Positions 55,958-64,000 of a DNA stretch of 64,000 bases are shown here, piece after piece. Source of the stretch: Psychrobacter sp. UBA3480 (GTDB lineage: Bacteria > Pseudomonadota > Gammaproteobacteria > Pseudomonadales > Moraxellaceae); contig NZ_DFQV01000003.1 in the NCBI RefSeq assembly GCF_002377945.1, positions 1 through 64,000 on the forward strand. Direction: 5' to 3'. The notes below the pieces were generated by a model. It did not search any database, was not told the origin of the DNA, and saw only the letters and a list, made by a program, of their open reading frames with translations. How positions within the stretch are numbered: position 1 is the first letter of the stretch; the number at the start of each line of letters is the position of its first letter. The position numbers and the translations under genes are program-made.

Positions 55958-56800
55958 GTGGATATAGTTTTATTTGTTCAAGCTGTCATCATGGGTATCG
56001 TTGAAGGTATCACTGAGTTTTTACCCATCTCTAGTACGGGATATTTGATCTTATCAGCAGATGTGATGGGTTTCTGGACTAAAGAAAAAGTTGATTTATT
56101 TGTCGTGGTGGTACAGCTTGGCGCTATTTTGGCAGTGATTTATGACTATTGGGGTAGATTGTGGCAAGCGTTGATGGGTTTGCTGACTGGCAAAGCAGAA
56201 GGAATGACCAATCCTAGACAGCTGGGACTGAGTCTGATTGTCTCTACTATCCCTGTGATGATTGTTGGCTTTACCTTTGCTGATGAAATCAAAGCGTATT
56301 TATTCAATCCTATTGTCGTTGCCATTATGCTCATCATCGGTGGTCTGCTGATATTTTACGTGGAAAAGCGTCCTAAAACGGTCATTGCAGAAGAAGCAGA
56401 AGATGTCAGCATAAAAACTGCGTTGATGATTGGTTTGTTCCAATGTTTAGCTCTTATACCAGGGACGTCACGCTCAGGTGCCACTATTATTGGTGCGCTG
56501 TGGTTAGGTGTCTCACGTAAGGCTTCTGCTGAGTTTTCTTTCTTTCTAGGTATTCCTGTCATTGTAGGGGCAGCACTGTTGGATTTGCTCAAACATGGTG
56601 ACGTACTGACCAACAGTGAAGACTGGCTGGTGCTAGGTATCGGAACCATCGTATCATTTGTAGTGGCGCTACTTTGTATTCGCTTGCTAGTGGCATGGGT
56701 AAGTCACCGTGACTTTACTATCTTTGCTTGGTTGCGCATTATCACGGGTGTTATCGTGTTGGTCGCCGCTTGGGGCTTTGGTTATCAAATGGCTGGCTAG
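55958..56800 (+). CDS. uppP: Undecaprenyl-diphosphatase (variant motif)
   Basis: Membrane phosphatase of the BacA/UppP type that recycles undecaprenyl pyrophosphate for cell-wall synthesis. Seven to eight helices are visible. The first signature reads EGITEFLPISSTGYL; the residue after STG is usually His but is Tyr29 here. The second signature PGTSRSGATI is intact, as are E16 and E20. The GTG start at 55958 is preceded by AGGAAAG. At 280 aa the length is normal. Confidence 0.94.
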   Translation: MDIVLFVQAVIMGIVEGITEFLPISSTGYLILSADVMGFWTKEKVDLFVVVVQLGAILAVIYDYWGRLWQALMGLLTGKAEGMTNPRQLGLSLIVSTIPVMIVGFTFADEIKAYLFNPIVVAIMLIIGGLLIFYVEKRPKTVIAEEAEDVSIKTALMIGLFQCLALIPGTSRSGATIIGALWLGVSRKASAEFSFFLGIPVIVGAALLDLLKHGDVLTNSEDWLVLGIGTIVSFVVALLCIRLLVAWVSHRDFTIFAWLRIITGVIVLVAAWGFGYQMAG

Positions 56801-56866
56801 ATTTGCGTTATGATTTAACACGCTAGTAATTTATAGTGAAAATAAGCAGCAACTAGGATGATAGTT

Positions 56867-57766
56867 ATGACAGATGTGCCCCAAACGTATGACGAGACAG
56901 GTGCTTTTGTACATTGTCAGTTATTCTACGTCAATGACAGCCAGCAAGCACAGGTTGAGAGTCTACAGTCATTGATAGCTGAGCATACATTACCAATCAT
57001 TTTAGATATTAAAGTCGCTACAGAGAAACTAACTCAAAAGCGCCGTCAGCAATTGAGCCAAGCATCTACTCAGCCTATTTTATTATTAGATGATAAAGAC
57101 AAGCTATCCTGGCTAAGTGATGGGCTCAGTGTAGCACCTGAGTGGGACAAGTTGCAGCGCCGTGTAGTGAGTGCTGGTCGTAAGTCTGAGCTGCTATTAC
57201 AAGCGGCTAAAATCACATCAGATAGTCACGTTATTGATGCAACCGCTGGCTTTGGGCATGATAGTTTGATATTGGCCAGTACTGGTGCCCAAGTTACTAT
57301 GCTTGAACAACAGCCGTTGATGGCATTGCTGTTACTTGTAGAGCAGCAGCGTATGAGTGCGCTACCCAATTGGCAAAAGCTCATGAGCCGTCTACATATT
57401 ATCAATGCTGATGCACTCAGTTATTTTGCGAATTTAGAAGCAGGCACCGTAATAGATAATGCTACGGCAATCGATGTCGTCTATTTGGATCCGATGTTTC
57501 CAGAGGATAGCTATCAAGATAGCAAAACAGGTAAAGGGGCAAAAGTCGGTAAGCATATGCAGGCACTGCACCAATTGGCTCGTCCACCAACATCAGATGA
57601 AGAGCGACAGCTGCTAAGTAGTGCACAGGCCGTTGTCAAACAAAGTATGCAAGGCCAAGGTCGCGTGGTCGTAAAGCGTCCACAGTATGCACCGCTGCTC
57701 GCTGACGAGCCTGCCAGCGAAAGCTGGCATAATGAAGCCGTACGCTTTGATGGGTATTTTGTCTGA
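56867..57766 (+). CDS. rsmJ: 16S rRNA (guanine-N2-)-methyltransferase RsmJ
   Basis: Methylates G1516 of 16S rRNA. The RsmJ pattern is clear in the C-terminal half: VIDATAGFGHDSLILASTGA, VYLDPMFPEDS and RVVVKRPQYAPLL. The N-terminal 100 residues are less conserved. I choose ATG 56867 (299 aa) because AGGA is then 9 nt away; the ATG at 56858 abuts it. It follows uppP by 66 nt, so the two may be co-transcribed. Confidence 0.92.
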   Translation: MTDVPQTYDETGAFVHCQLFYVNDSQQAQVESLQSLIAEHTLPIILDIKVATEKLTQKRRQQLSQASTQPILLLDDKDKLSWLSDGLSVAPEWDKLQRRVVSAGRKSELLLQAAKITSDSHVIDATAGFGHDSLILASTGAQVTMLEQQPLMALLLLVEQQRMSALPNWQKLMSRLHIINADALSYFANLEAGTVIDNATAIDVVYLDPMFPEDSYQDSKTGKGAKVGKHMQALHQLARPPTSDEERQLLSSAQAVVKQSMQGQGRVVVKRPQYAPLLADEPASESWHNEAVRFDGYFV

Positions 57767-57857
57767 CAGCTGCTGTTTGTGATAACGAATGTACGAGTAT
57801 AAATGTACGCAATTAATCAGCTTATGTGTTCAAAATTAATGGATTAAGGAGCAAGGA

Positions 57858-58100
57858 ATGTCAGCGCTAATTATTTGGGTCATGGGTGCAGTTTTACTGT
57901 TGATTAATATCATGCTGCGTACTCGAATTCTTCGGCTTGAAGCACGGTTAAAAGAGCTGAGCAATCCACAAGAGCAACTGACATTTTTACGTCAACAAGC
58001 AGCACAAAAAGACAAAGTCCCAGCGTTAAAAGCTTTGCGCAAGCAATATCCTGAGCTATCACTGATCGAAGCGAATAAATTGTGGCAACAAGTTCAGTAA
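57858..58100 (+). CDS. Small membrane-anchored protein, bL12-CTD-like tail
   Basis: An 80-aa protein with an N-terminal membrane helix (about residues 3-20), a basic/charged helix with a possible coiled coil (LEARLKELSNPQEQL) and a C-terminal motif VPALKALRKQYPELSLIEANKLWQQ. The end resembles the KALREATGLGLKEAK-type helix pair of the ribosomal bL12 C-terminal domain, as in some small bacterial proteins of unknown function; this is my inference. AAGGAGCAAGGA precedes ATG 57858. It stands between rsmJ and ubiA. Confidence 0.55.
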   Translation: MSALIIWVMGAVLLLINIMLRTRILRLEARLKELSNPQEQLTFLRQQAAQKDKVPALKALRKQYPELSLIEANKLWQQVQ

Positions 58101-58160
58101 CCAGTCCATTAAACTTAGTAGTTAGTCTATTAAAACTCAGTAACCAGCCCCTTCAAAAAT
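58096..58160 (+). repeat. Three imperfect 21-22-bp tandem repeats
   Basis: Units begin AGTAACCAGTCC (58096), AGTAGTTAGTCT (58117) and AGTAACCAGCCC (58139) and continue with ATTAAA-like sequence. The first unit includes the stop codon of the preceding small gene. Confidence 0.5.
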
Positions 58161-58230
58161 TAATTTAGTTGTTCTGAGCGAAGTATATAAGCGCACATAA
58201 AAAGTATCCAATTAATGATAATAAAAAACC

Positions 58231-59148
58231 ATGACATTTAAAGACAAGCTACAAGCCTATATCCAGCTAACCCGTTTTGATAAGCCAGTCGGCATTGAGC
58301 TGCTCTTATGGCCAACATTATGGGGCGTACTACTCGCTGCAATGGGTCAAGCGCAGCAGCGAGGAATGACGGCAGCGTTGCCAAGTATCAAGGTGTTCGC
58401 GATATTTGCCCTTGGTGCAATATTTATGCGAGCGGCTGGTTGTGCGATTAATGACTTTGCGGATCGTAAAGTAGATGGTCATGTGACTCGCACTAAAGGC
58501 CGCCCGTTAGCAGATGGACGCTTATCTGGCAAAGAAGCTGTTGCTGCATTTTTAGTACTGGTGCTGTTAAGTGCTAGTCTGCTATTTTTCTTGCCCATAG
58601 CTGTGTTCTATTGGTCGCTTGGTGCCGTTGTATTGGCGTTTATTTATCCATTTATGAAACGTTATACGCACCTGCCGCAAGTATTTTTAGCAGCTGCTTT
58701 TGGGTGGGCGATACCGATGTCTTATGTGGCGGTGCAAGGCGCTCCCGATATTTGGTGTTGGCTGCTATTCTTAGCGTATATGTGTTGGACAGTGGCCTAT
58801 GATACTCAGTACGCCATGGCTGACCGTGAGGATGACTTAAAGATTGGCGTGAAATCAACAGCGATCTTATTCGGTCGTTATGACGTGATTATTATCTCGA
58901 TATTACAGATGCTATTTTTGCTAATAATGGGCGTGGTTATGTGGCATTACTTTGCTCCGACCACATTAGGCGTAACGCCAGTATTTGGATTGGCGCTTGT
59001 TGCGATGATGTTTGCCAAACAAAACAGCGCTTGTGCCAGTCGTAACCCTTTGGCTTGCTTTCAGGCGTTCTTGGCCAATATCTGGGTAGGGCGCTATGTC
59101 TTTGCGCTTATCGCAGTTACTTGCATATGGACGACGCTAAATGGATAA
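58231..59148 (+). CDS. ubiA: 4-hydroxybenzoate polyprenyltransferase
   Basis: Inner-membrane prenyltransferase that attaches the polyprenyl chain in ubiquinone synthesis. Two Mg/diphosphate motifs are intact: [25 protein letters not shown] (in part NDFADRKVD) and [12 protein letters not shown]. Eight or nine membrane helices are visible. Length 305 aa is slightly more than in E. coli. The ATG at 58231 has a poor ribosome site. Its last 8 nt overlap the start of the DUF4112 gene, suggesting coupled translation. Confidence 0.95.
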   Translation: MTFKDKLQAYIQLTRFDKPVGIELLLWPTLWGVLLAAMGQAQQRGMTAALPSIKVFAIFALGAIFMRAAGCAINDFADRKVDGHVTRTKGRPLADGRLSGKEAVAAFLVLVLLSASLLFFLPIAVFYWSLGAVVLAFIYPFMKRYTHLPQVFLAAAFGWAIPMSYVAVQGAPDIWCWLLFLAYMCWTVAYDTQYAMADREDDLKIGVKSTAILFGRYDVIIISILQMLFLLIMGVVMWHYFAPTTLGVTPVFGLALVAMMFAKQNSACASRNPLACFQAFLANIWVGRYVFALIAVTCIWTTLNG

Positions 59149-59818
59149 GTTCGATAAGTTGCCGAGATTCAAATCAAAGAAACCGTCTGATACAAATGGC
59201 TCAGGCGTAGACTATCAAGCTAAACTTGCGGAGCATGGTCTGACTCGTGAGCAAGTTATTGCAACTGAGCGTAAACTGGCAAAATTTGCCAATACCATGG
59301 ATTCACTAGTAAGAGTGCCTTTTACCAAGCAAGGAATGGGTGCGGATGCGGCGCTTTCGACCATTCCACTAGCAGGAGATTTGGCAGGATTGGCATTGAC
59401 CAGTTATGCATTTATATTAGGACGTCAGTTAGGTGTGCCTGCTCATAAAATGACGTCAGCGGTTAGATTGGCACTTATTGATATGGTCGTTGGTATCGTA
59501 CCTGGCATTGGTACGCTATTAGATATCTTCATTCGCCCTAGCCGTAAGACACTGGGTATCGTGCACGAGCATCTACATCATGAGTATGGTATTACCGAAA
59601 CCATGCATATGGATCGACCGTTTCTGCACCAATCATTAGAAGACAAGCAGCAGCAAAGCCGCTTTGGTTTTTTTTGGCGCAATCCAATCGTTGCTTGGTT
59701 ATATCTGCATATCCCTGATTTTCTTGGACTGCTCGTCATTGTATTTGTCGGTTGGGGGCTGTGGACAGTGATAAGCTGGTTGGTCGGGGTGTTTGGTCAA
59801 TCGACTGGGTTTGGTTAA
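59141..59818 (+). CDS. DUF4112 membrane protein
   Basis: The middle of the protein matches DUF4112: a segment starting [19 protein letters not shown], then [13 protein letters not shown] and [28 protein letters not shown], which include two membrane-dipping helices, followed by a C-terminal helix (residues about 190-220). Function unknown. It overlaps ubiA by 8 nt (ATGGATAA) and so is likely co-translated. A strong bidirectional terminator follows. Confidence 0.85.
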   Translation: MDKFDKLPRFKSKKPSDTNGSGVDYQAKLAEHGLTREQVIATERKLAKFANTMDSLVRVPFTKQGMGADAALSTIPLAGDLAGLALTSYAFILGRQLGVPAHKMTSAVRLALIDMVVGIVPGIGTLLDIFIRPSRKTLGIVHEHLHHEYGITETMHMDRPFLHQSLEDKQQQSRFGFFWRNPIVAWLYLHIPDFLGLLVIVFVGWGLWTVISWLVGVFGQSTGFG

Positions 59819-59879
59819 ATACAATCACTCATTAGACAGCTCAGTAGAGACAAGTCAGTACAGAGCAATACACAGAAAA

Positions 59880-59920
59880 GAAAAAGGCGGCAACGATAAT
59901 AACGTTTGCCGCCTTTTTTA
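59880..59920. terminator. Bidirectional terminator after the DUF4112 gene
   Basis: AAAAAGGCGGCAACG (59881 on) and CGTTTGCCGCCTTTTTT with one bulge; serves the converging MliC-like gene too. Confidence 0.9.
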
Positions 59921-59961
59921 TGGTTTTAAATAGAGTGTTAAAACAGAAGGCGAAGCAGGTT

Positions 59962-60609
59962 TTATTCAGTGATTACTTCTGCTTCAGCACTGACGGCATC
60001 AAAGCTAGTGACTTTATTGTTTCGGATAAGGTCGATAGTGCCACCACCAGCATGACTAACGAGTTGGATACTACCGTCAGCTGATTGATAGGTAGGATTA
60101 TTGCCTTGGCCTTCGGGTGCGCTTAAGGTCATTTTTGGCTGGTTGGGACGAGTAATGATAGCGTTCAGCATACCAGCTGCTGACGTCTCAAAGACCACAG
60201 ATAAACTCTCACCTGCTGCACTTTTATAACGGACATCAGTGATTTGTGCGCCTTTAATAGCTTGCTCTGGGTTAGGTTTTTCAGCGCTATCATTTGCAGT
60301 GGACGTAGTATCACTAAGATCTTTATCTAACTCTGTTAAGCTCATATCACGTTCTGAATCAGTCTGCGCTACATTTTGAGCATCATCTGAGTTGCTACCT
60401 TCGGCTGCATCAACGTTTATATTGGTCGTTACTGGCGTGGTTTGCGTTGAGGTCTCAGCTGCAGTTGTATCAGTTGTATCAGTTGCTTCAGGTTCTGGAT
60501 CTTTTTGACAAGCAGTCAATAGCAACAGACTGAAGAAAATAGCAGGAGCCGTACGATAAAGCAGTTTAGATTTTCGTAAGTTTAGTACTTTTGGAAGAGA
60601 GGTATTCAT
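59962..60609 (-). CDS. MliC-like lipoprotein
   Basis: A hydrophobic leader ends in lipobox LLTAC, giving a lipid-anchored protein. A long Thr/Asp/Ser-rich linker (about residues 38-115) is followed by a C-terminal domain resembling MliC lysozyme inhibitors: ITDVRYKSAAGESLSVVF, then ITRPNQPKMTLSAPEGQGNNPTY and GSIQLVSHAGGGTIDLIR. The two Cys common in that family are missing, so the assignment is moderate. It lies alone on the - strand. Confidence 0.58.
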   Translation of the reverse strand: MNTSLPKVLNLRKSKLLYRTAPAIFFSLLLLTACQKDPEPEATDTTDTTAAETSTQTTPVTTNINVDAAEGSNSDDAQNVAQTDSERDMSLTELDKDLSDTTSTANDSAEKPNPEQAIKGAQITDVRYKSAAGESLSVVFETSAAGMLNAIITRPNQPKMTLSAPEGQGNNPTYQSADGSIQLVSHAGGGTIDLIRNNKVTSFDAVSAEAEVITE

Positions 60610-60691
60610 AATCAGCTTTATCCGTTAATAGCGTGCTACGTAAATGTGGTAATTGGCAAGGGTCAACCTGCTAGTTATTAACAGTATATTA

Positions 60692-61126
60692 TTACGTATT
60701 TACCGTAATCACCAGCTTACGCTGCCCTCCATATTCTTGCAGGTTTCTATGCTCACATAAATAAATCCCTTGCCACATGCCTAGACCTAACTCACCATCG
60801 ACAAGCGGTATAGTCAAACTAACCCCAAGCATCATGCTTTTGAGATGCGCTGGCAAGTCGTCTGAGCCTTCTAAGGTATGGCGATACTCTGGCTGATCTT
60901 CTGGTGCGATTTTATTAAGCCAATCCTCTGTATCTAGTCGGACCTCTGGATCAGCATTTTCATTGATCGCAAGACTGGCTGACGTATGCAGCAAAAACAG
61001 ATGAACCAACCCTACCTTGGCAGAGTGAGGTAACAGCTGAGAAATCGCTTCTTCAACCTTCGGAGTAATGATATGAATGCCGCGCGCATAGGCGGGTAGA
61101 GTAAGGGTGGTTTGGTGATAGCTCAT
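60692..61126 (-). CDS. yjbQ: YjbQ/UPF0047-family protein
   Basis: Small cytosolic protein of the UPF0047 family, some of which have weak thiamine-phosphate-synthase-like activity; the biological role is unknown. The family blocks VGLVHLFLLHTSASLAINENADPEV, HTLEGSDDLPAHLKSMMLG and the end LGLGMWQGIYLCEHR are present. His residues conserved in the proposed active site are retained. Length 144 aa is typical. The ATG is 101 nt from the mnmC stop, on the same strand. Confidence 0.92.
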   Translation of the reverse strand: MSYHQTTLTLPAYARGIHIITPKVEEAISQLLPHSAKVGLVHLFLLHTSASLAINENADPEVRLDTEDWLNKIAPEDQPEYRHTLEGSDDLPAHLKSMMLGVSLTIPLVDGELGLGMWQGIYLCEHRNLQEYGGQRKLVITVNT

Positions 61127-61227
61127 GGGGTATATCTCATTATTAGGGTCGACACCAAATTAAGATACCATAAGCCAGTATAAACCGCAGAAAGCGTTGC
61201 TGTTATTTACACAAGAGCCATTTATTC

Positions 61228-63294
61228 TTAAACAAGCGGCGTCTGTAAACGTGTGCGATTGGGTGATAGGCGTACGAGCATCGTCTCTGACAGTGGTGAA
61301 AATGACCCTAGCATCATATCTGCTAATGCTTCAGCACAAATAGGTGCTAATGCATAACCTTTTGCGCCCATCGCACTCATTGTCCATATCAGCTGACTAT
61401 GTGCCAATTGTCCAACGATAGGATGGTAATCAGGAGTTTGGGTGCGAATGCCAGCTCGTCCCTGCCACAGACTCGTATCTGCCGGAATAATAGATACCAT
61501 TTCAGGAATAGCAGTGATGAGCTTGTCTCGGCTAATCTGATGTTCCTCATCACGTATGTCAGTACTTGTGTCATTGCGGATAAAACTTGCGCCAAGTAAT
61601 AAATAGGGCTCGTCAGCGACGACTGTATTTAACTCATCATCTCCAGTCTGTGCGTTGAACCGCGCACAGTAACCACTATATTTAAGCGGTATTTTAGATA
61701 GCTTTATTAATTGCTCCGCTGAGGGGGTAAACCAAGACAACTGCCCACGAATTTTACGACAGTCAAAAATACGCTGATCCAATTGATGACTTTCAAAAGC
61801 CGCGCAAATGACGATATTATCAGTAGTCATCGTGACAGTGTTACGGTTTCCATCGATACCTTCGATACGAACTTGCTGCTCAGTCTCGTTGATTTTAGTC
61901 ACTTCTAATTGCTGAAAGCGAATGAGTGGATGAGTTAGTATGATGTCTTTTAATGCTTGCGGATTGACCAGACCAGACTGAGGTAAGTATAAGTTCTCTG
62001 ATAAGTTCTGCTCTTTCAGGCCACTAGTAATCTGTGCTTGCTCATGCGATAGGGTGGTCGCCATCTCATCAGGATAGTCGGCAATTTGTTCTGTACCGAT
62101 ATTGGCTTTTATAAGCAAATCAAGGGCGCCAGTCAGTTCAAGTACCGGTGCTGTATTAAGCTGTACGGCTGTTTGATTAAGGTCTCGATATAGCCTGCTG
62201 CTATGGAGATAGCCTATGGTATGCAGATGCTCGTCAACATGGTGAAGTGGCGTCATTTTGGGCGCAAGTAACGCTCTAGGATTGCCTGATGCGCCTGCTA
62301 AGGGCGCTGATTTATCTAATAAGGTGACGGTAATACCACGATTGGCAAGCGACCAAGCTGTGAGCAACCCTGAGACGCCTGCACCAATGACGACAGTGTG
62401 ATCGAATGTGCTGTAAGTCTTTTCCTTCTTCGCCTCGTGACTGTTGTTATCACAACTTTTGTTATCGTCAGTAAGGTTACTACTTTCTGCATTAGCCATA
62501 ATGGCCGTTAGCATTTCTCGCTTTCGACCAAAACCTCTGACTTTCTTAATGTGAAAGCCATGCTCTCTTAGTCCACGCTTGGCGATACCTGCACAGCTGT
62601 AAGTAGCGGCAGTCGTATGAGGGCGTGATAGGCGCTGCATTTGTGCAAAGATACTGTCAGCCCACAAGGTGCTGTTGCAAGAAGGCGCAAAACCATCCAA
62701 AAACCAAGCATCAATACAAGGCGTATACTGATTGGAGTGATCTAATGCCAGTTTGCTTAGACTTTCTGCTGCATCACCAAGCCACATATCGACAGTTAAG
62801 TTATCATGAGAAAAACTTAAACGATGACAGCCTGCAACCAGGGGCGGATATGCAGCCAAAAGTGGCTCAATAAATGCCATTAGCTCCGGTGCGCGCTCAC
62901 CCCATAACGCAAGTATCTGCGTCAAATCCGCTAGCGGTATAGGGAACTTTTCAGTAGTAATAAAATGCAGGCGAGCCGTTGTTAGTTGCGGATAGGTTTC
63001 ACGTAATTGTCGCCACAATTGCCACGTCGCTAGTAGATTAAGCCCAGTTCCAAAGCCTAGCTCAGCAATCGTAAAGCATTGCTTTGGTGCAAGGTGTACC
63101 AAACGCTCTGGTAACTGATTGTGCTTTAGAAACACGTGACGCGTTTCTGCCAAACCATCCGCATGAGAAAAATACACATCCCCAAACTCACCTGATACTG
63201 GCACCATATTGCCAGTATCATCCATTTGCCAGTCAATCTTGGCAGGTGTGATAACGTTTAAATGTTCAGGGTTTTGATAGTTAGCGATAGACAT
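61228..63294 (-). CDS. mnmC: Bifunctional tRNA mnm5s2U synthesis protein MnmC
   Basis: Completes 5-methylaminomethyl-2-thiouridine at tRNA position 34. The N-terminal half is the MnmD methyltransferase ([36 protein letters not shown]), and the C-terminal half the FAD-dependent MnmC1 oxidoreductase, starting [20 protein letters not shown] and ending with [17 protein letters not shown] and [13 protein letters not shown]. Length 688 aa is usual. A polar Ser/Asn/Lys linker joins the halves. Confidence 0.96.
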   Translation of the reverse strand: MSIANYQNPEHLNVITPAKIDWQMDDTGNMVPVSGEFGDVYFSHADGLAETRHVFLKHNQLPERLVHLAPKQCFTIAELGFGTGLNLLATWQLWRQLRETYPQLTTARLHFITTEKFPIPLADLTQILALWGERAPELMAFIEPLLAAYPPLVAGCHRLSFSHDNLTVDMWLGDAAESLSKLALDHSNQYTPCIDAWFLDGFAPSCNSTLWADSIFAQMQRLSRPHTTAATYSCAGIAKRGLREHGFHIKKVRGFGRKREMLTAIMANAESSNLTDDNKSCDNNSHEAKKEKTYSTFDHTVVIGAGVSGLLTAWSLANRGITVTLLDKSAPLAGASGNPRALLAPKMTPLHHVDEHLHTIGYLHSSRLYRDLNQTAVQLNTAPVLELTGALDLLIKANIGTEQIADYPDEMATTLSHEQAQITSGLKEQNLSENLYLPQSGLVNPQALKDIILTHPLIRFQQLEVTKINETEQQVRIEGIDGNRNTVTMTTDNIVICAAFESHQLDQRIFDCRKIRGQLSWFTPSAEQLIKLSKIPLKYSGYCARFNAQTGDDELNTVVADEPYLLLGASFIRNDTSTDIRDEEHQISRDKLITAIPEMVSIIPADTSLWQGRAGIRTQTPDYHPIVGQLAHSQLIWTMSAMGAKGYALAPICAEALADMMLGSFSPLSETMLVRLSPNRTRLQTPLV

Positions 63295-63418
63295 GAGGCA
63301 CTTCTTAGGAATATCAGGAACGGTAGCTAAACGGTCAGCAGTGACGGATCAATGATATCGACATTTGGTTAGACGTAGCGAAGTAGAGTAATGCAAGTCA
63401 GTGCTAGCAAAGCTTACA

Positions 63419-63868
63419 CTACCAGCGCTCACGACGGACAAATACTAACCACGAGACAAAAATACCGACTAATAGGCTGATCAAAACGGTAAACGCACCG
63501 TATAGAAATAACTGTCCTTTACTTTCGTAAACCAAGACATTTACTTGGGTCTGCAAGTCGTTCACTTGGCGCTGCAGTTGTGCATTACGGCTGAGCAGTT
63601 CTTGATTGGCAGCTGACAATGCTTTAGTAGATGGTTGCAACTGTGCCGCCAAGGTATCATTGATATCTAGCGCTGAGTTTTTCGTTGGCAAAGCGCGCGC
63701 CGCTACTGGACCAGTCAACGGCAGCACTGCTGTCGGATCGGGTGCATCGACAGCAGGTGTTATGGGTGCAGCAGGTGCAGCTTGCGCCGAAACGGCTGTC
63801 ACTAACATGAGACCAATCAGGGCACTTTTGTAGCAACAGGTAGGTGAAAAAGAGACTCTCTGGATCAC
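63419..63868 (-). CDS. Exported coiled-coil membrane protein (SH3-anchor-type tail)
   Basis: Signal-like N-terminus ([16 protein letters not shown]), a Pro/Ala-rich stretch, a coiled coil ([21 protein letters not shown], shown by its Leu spacing) and a final membrane helix with RRERW at the end. The tail resembles the C-terminal anchor of YgiM-type proteins, but no SH3 domain is present. It starts with GTG at complement 63866-63868, overlapping the stop of the upstream YciI-family gene by 4 nt (GTGA), so translation is likely coupled. Confidence 0.6.
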   Translation of the reverse strand: MIQRVSFSPTCCYKSALIGLMLVTAVSAQAAPAAPITPAVDAPDPTAVLPLTGPVAARALPTKNSALDINDTLAAQLQPSTKALSAANQELLSRNAQLQRQVNDLQTQVNVLVYESKGQLFLYGAFTVLISLLVGIFVSWLVFVRRERW

Positions 63869-64000
63869 GATGCAGCTACTTGATTATTACTGTCAGTTGG
63901 CGCTGGCAATGCTTGAATAAATGGTTTGATATCGACATGACTATAAACGCCATCACGTAAGTAAGGCTCATCGTTTGCCCATGCTTGAGCCGCTTCGATA
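63865..64000 (-). CDS. YciI-family protein, only the C-terminal part
   Basis: The open frame enters from beyond the window end and gives 44 residues: [20 protein letters not shown], then [20 protein letters not shown] and AAS. The [21 protein letters not shown] pattern matches the C-terminal half of YCII-related proteins, small dimeric ferredoxin-fold proteins of uncertain role. Its 5' end is outside the window. Confidence 0.75.
   Translation of the reverse strand, partial: IEAAQAWANDEPYLRDGVYSHVDIKPFIQALPAPTDSNNQVAAS

Noticed and set aside
1..64000. tRNA, rRNA, 4.5S RNA, CRISPR array or prophage
   Set aside because: I looked for T-loop words, regular repeat-spacer patterns, and phage or transposase motifs and saw none; a covariance-model scan would be decisive for small RNAs.

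Overview
The window looks like a stretch of chromosome from a gammaproteobacterium of the family Moraxellaceae, most likely Psychrobacter. This rests on gene order (a shortened division/cell-wall cluster running murG-murC-ddlB-ftsQ-ftsA-ftsZ-lpxC, followed by dciA), moderate-to-low GC with AT-rich spacers, a SpoT with a decayed synthetase domain, and several small unnamed proteins. It is mostly core housekeeping DNA. I see no prophage, plasmid genes, CRISPR array, rRNA or tRNA. The only mobile DNA recognised is one 292-bp MITE-like element between ftsH and folP.

Layout. 1-1.7 kb: pyrE (5' end cut off by the window) and gshB. 2-11 kb: the cell-wall/division cluster on the + strand, with unusually wide gaps around ftsQ, ended by lpxC. 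11-17.5 kb: dciA, a secreted CHAP-domain protein, a DOMON-like protein, then the divergent yhbY / rlmE-ftsH group. 17.5-20.8 kb: MITE, folP, sdhE, a cptA-like gene and a YidB-family gene. 20.8-25 kb: recX-recA and trmB on the - strand, separated by a 1-kb AT-rich non-coding block with DnaA boxes. 25-37 kb: a DUF2628 protein with a pilin-like tail, then a - strand run of a Kef-type antiporter, an unknown gene, a CDF transporter, priA, ridA, spoT, rpoZ and gmk. 37-52 kb: ispH, a thioesterase, a possible frameshifted micro-ORF, htpG with a clear RpoH promoter, a membrane C13 peptidase, fghA, rpe, small membrane proteins, rpmG/rpmB (- strand), a large Ig-repeat lipoprotein and purU. 52-64 kb: ypjD-like, ffh, tsaB, uppP, rsmJ, ubiA, a DUF4112 protein, an MliC-like lipoprotein, yjbQ, mnmC, a coiled-coil membrane protein and the end of a YciI-family gene.

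How the genes work together. MurG, MurC, Ddl and UppP act in peptidoglycan precursor synthesis and lipid carrier recycling; FtsQ, FtsA and FtsZ build the divisome; LpxC commits to lipid A; FtsH elsewhere is known to set LpxC levels. RlmE, TrmB, RsmJ, TsaB and MnmC are RNA-modification enzymes. RecA/RecX, PriA and DciA serve recombination and replication. Gmk, RpoZ and SpoT form the usual nucleotide/ppGpp group. Strong hairpin terminators delimit most transcription units and are listed individually.

The points most worth a second look are: an FtsA whose phosphate-1 motif has lost its expected residues; paired hairpins between ftsQ and ftsA; the MITE; the DnaA-box/AT-rich block upstream of recA; a 39-residue membrane micro-protein that needs a -1 shift on an A AAA AAG heptamer; the DUF2628-pilin-like fusion; the His-to-Tyr change in UppP; and a terminator-like hairpin in the gmk leader. 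No clearly new multi-gene system is evident.
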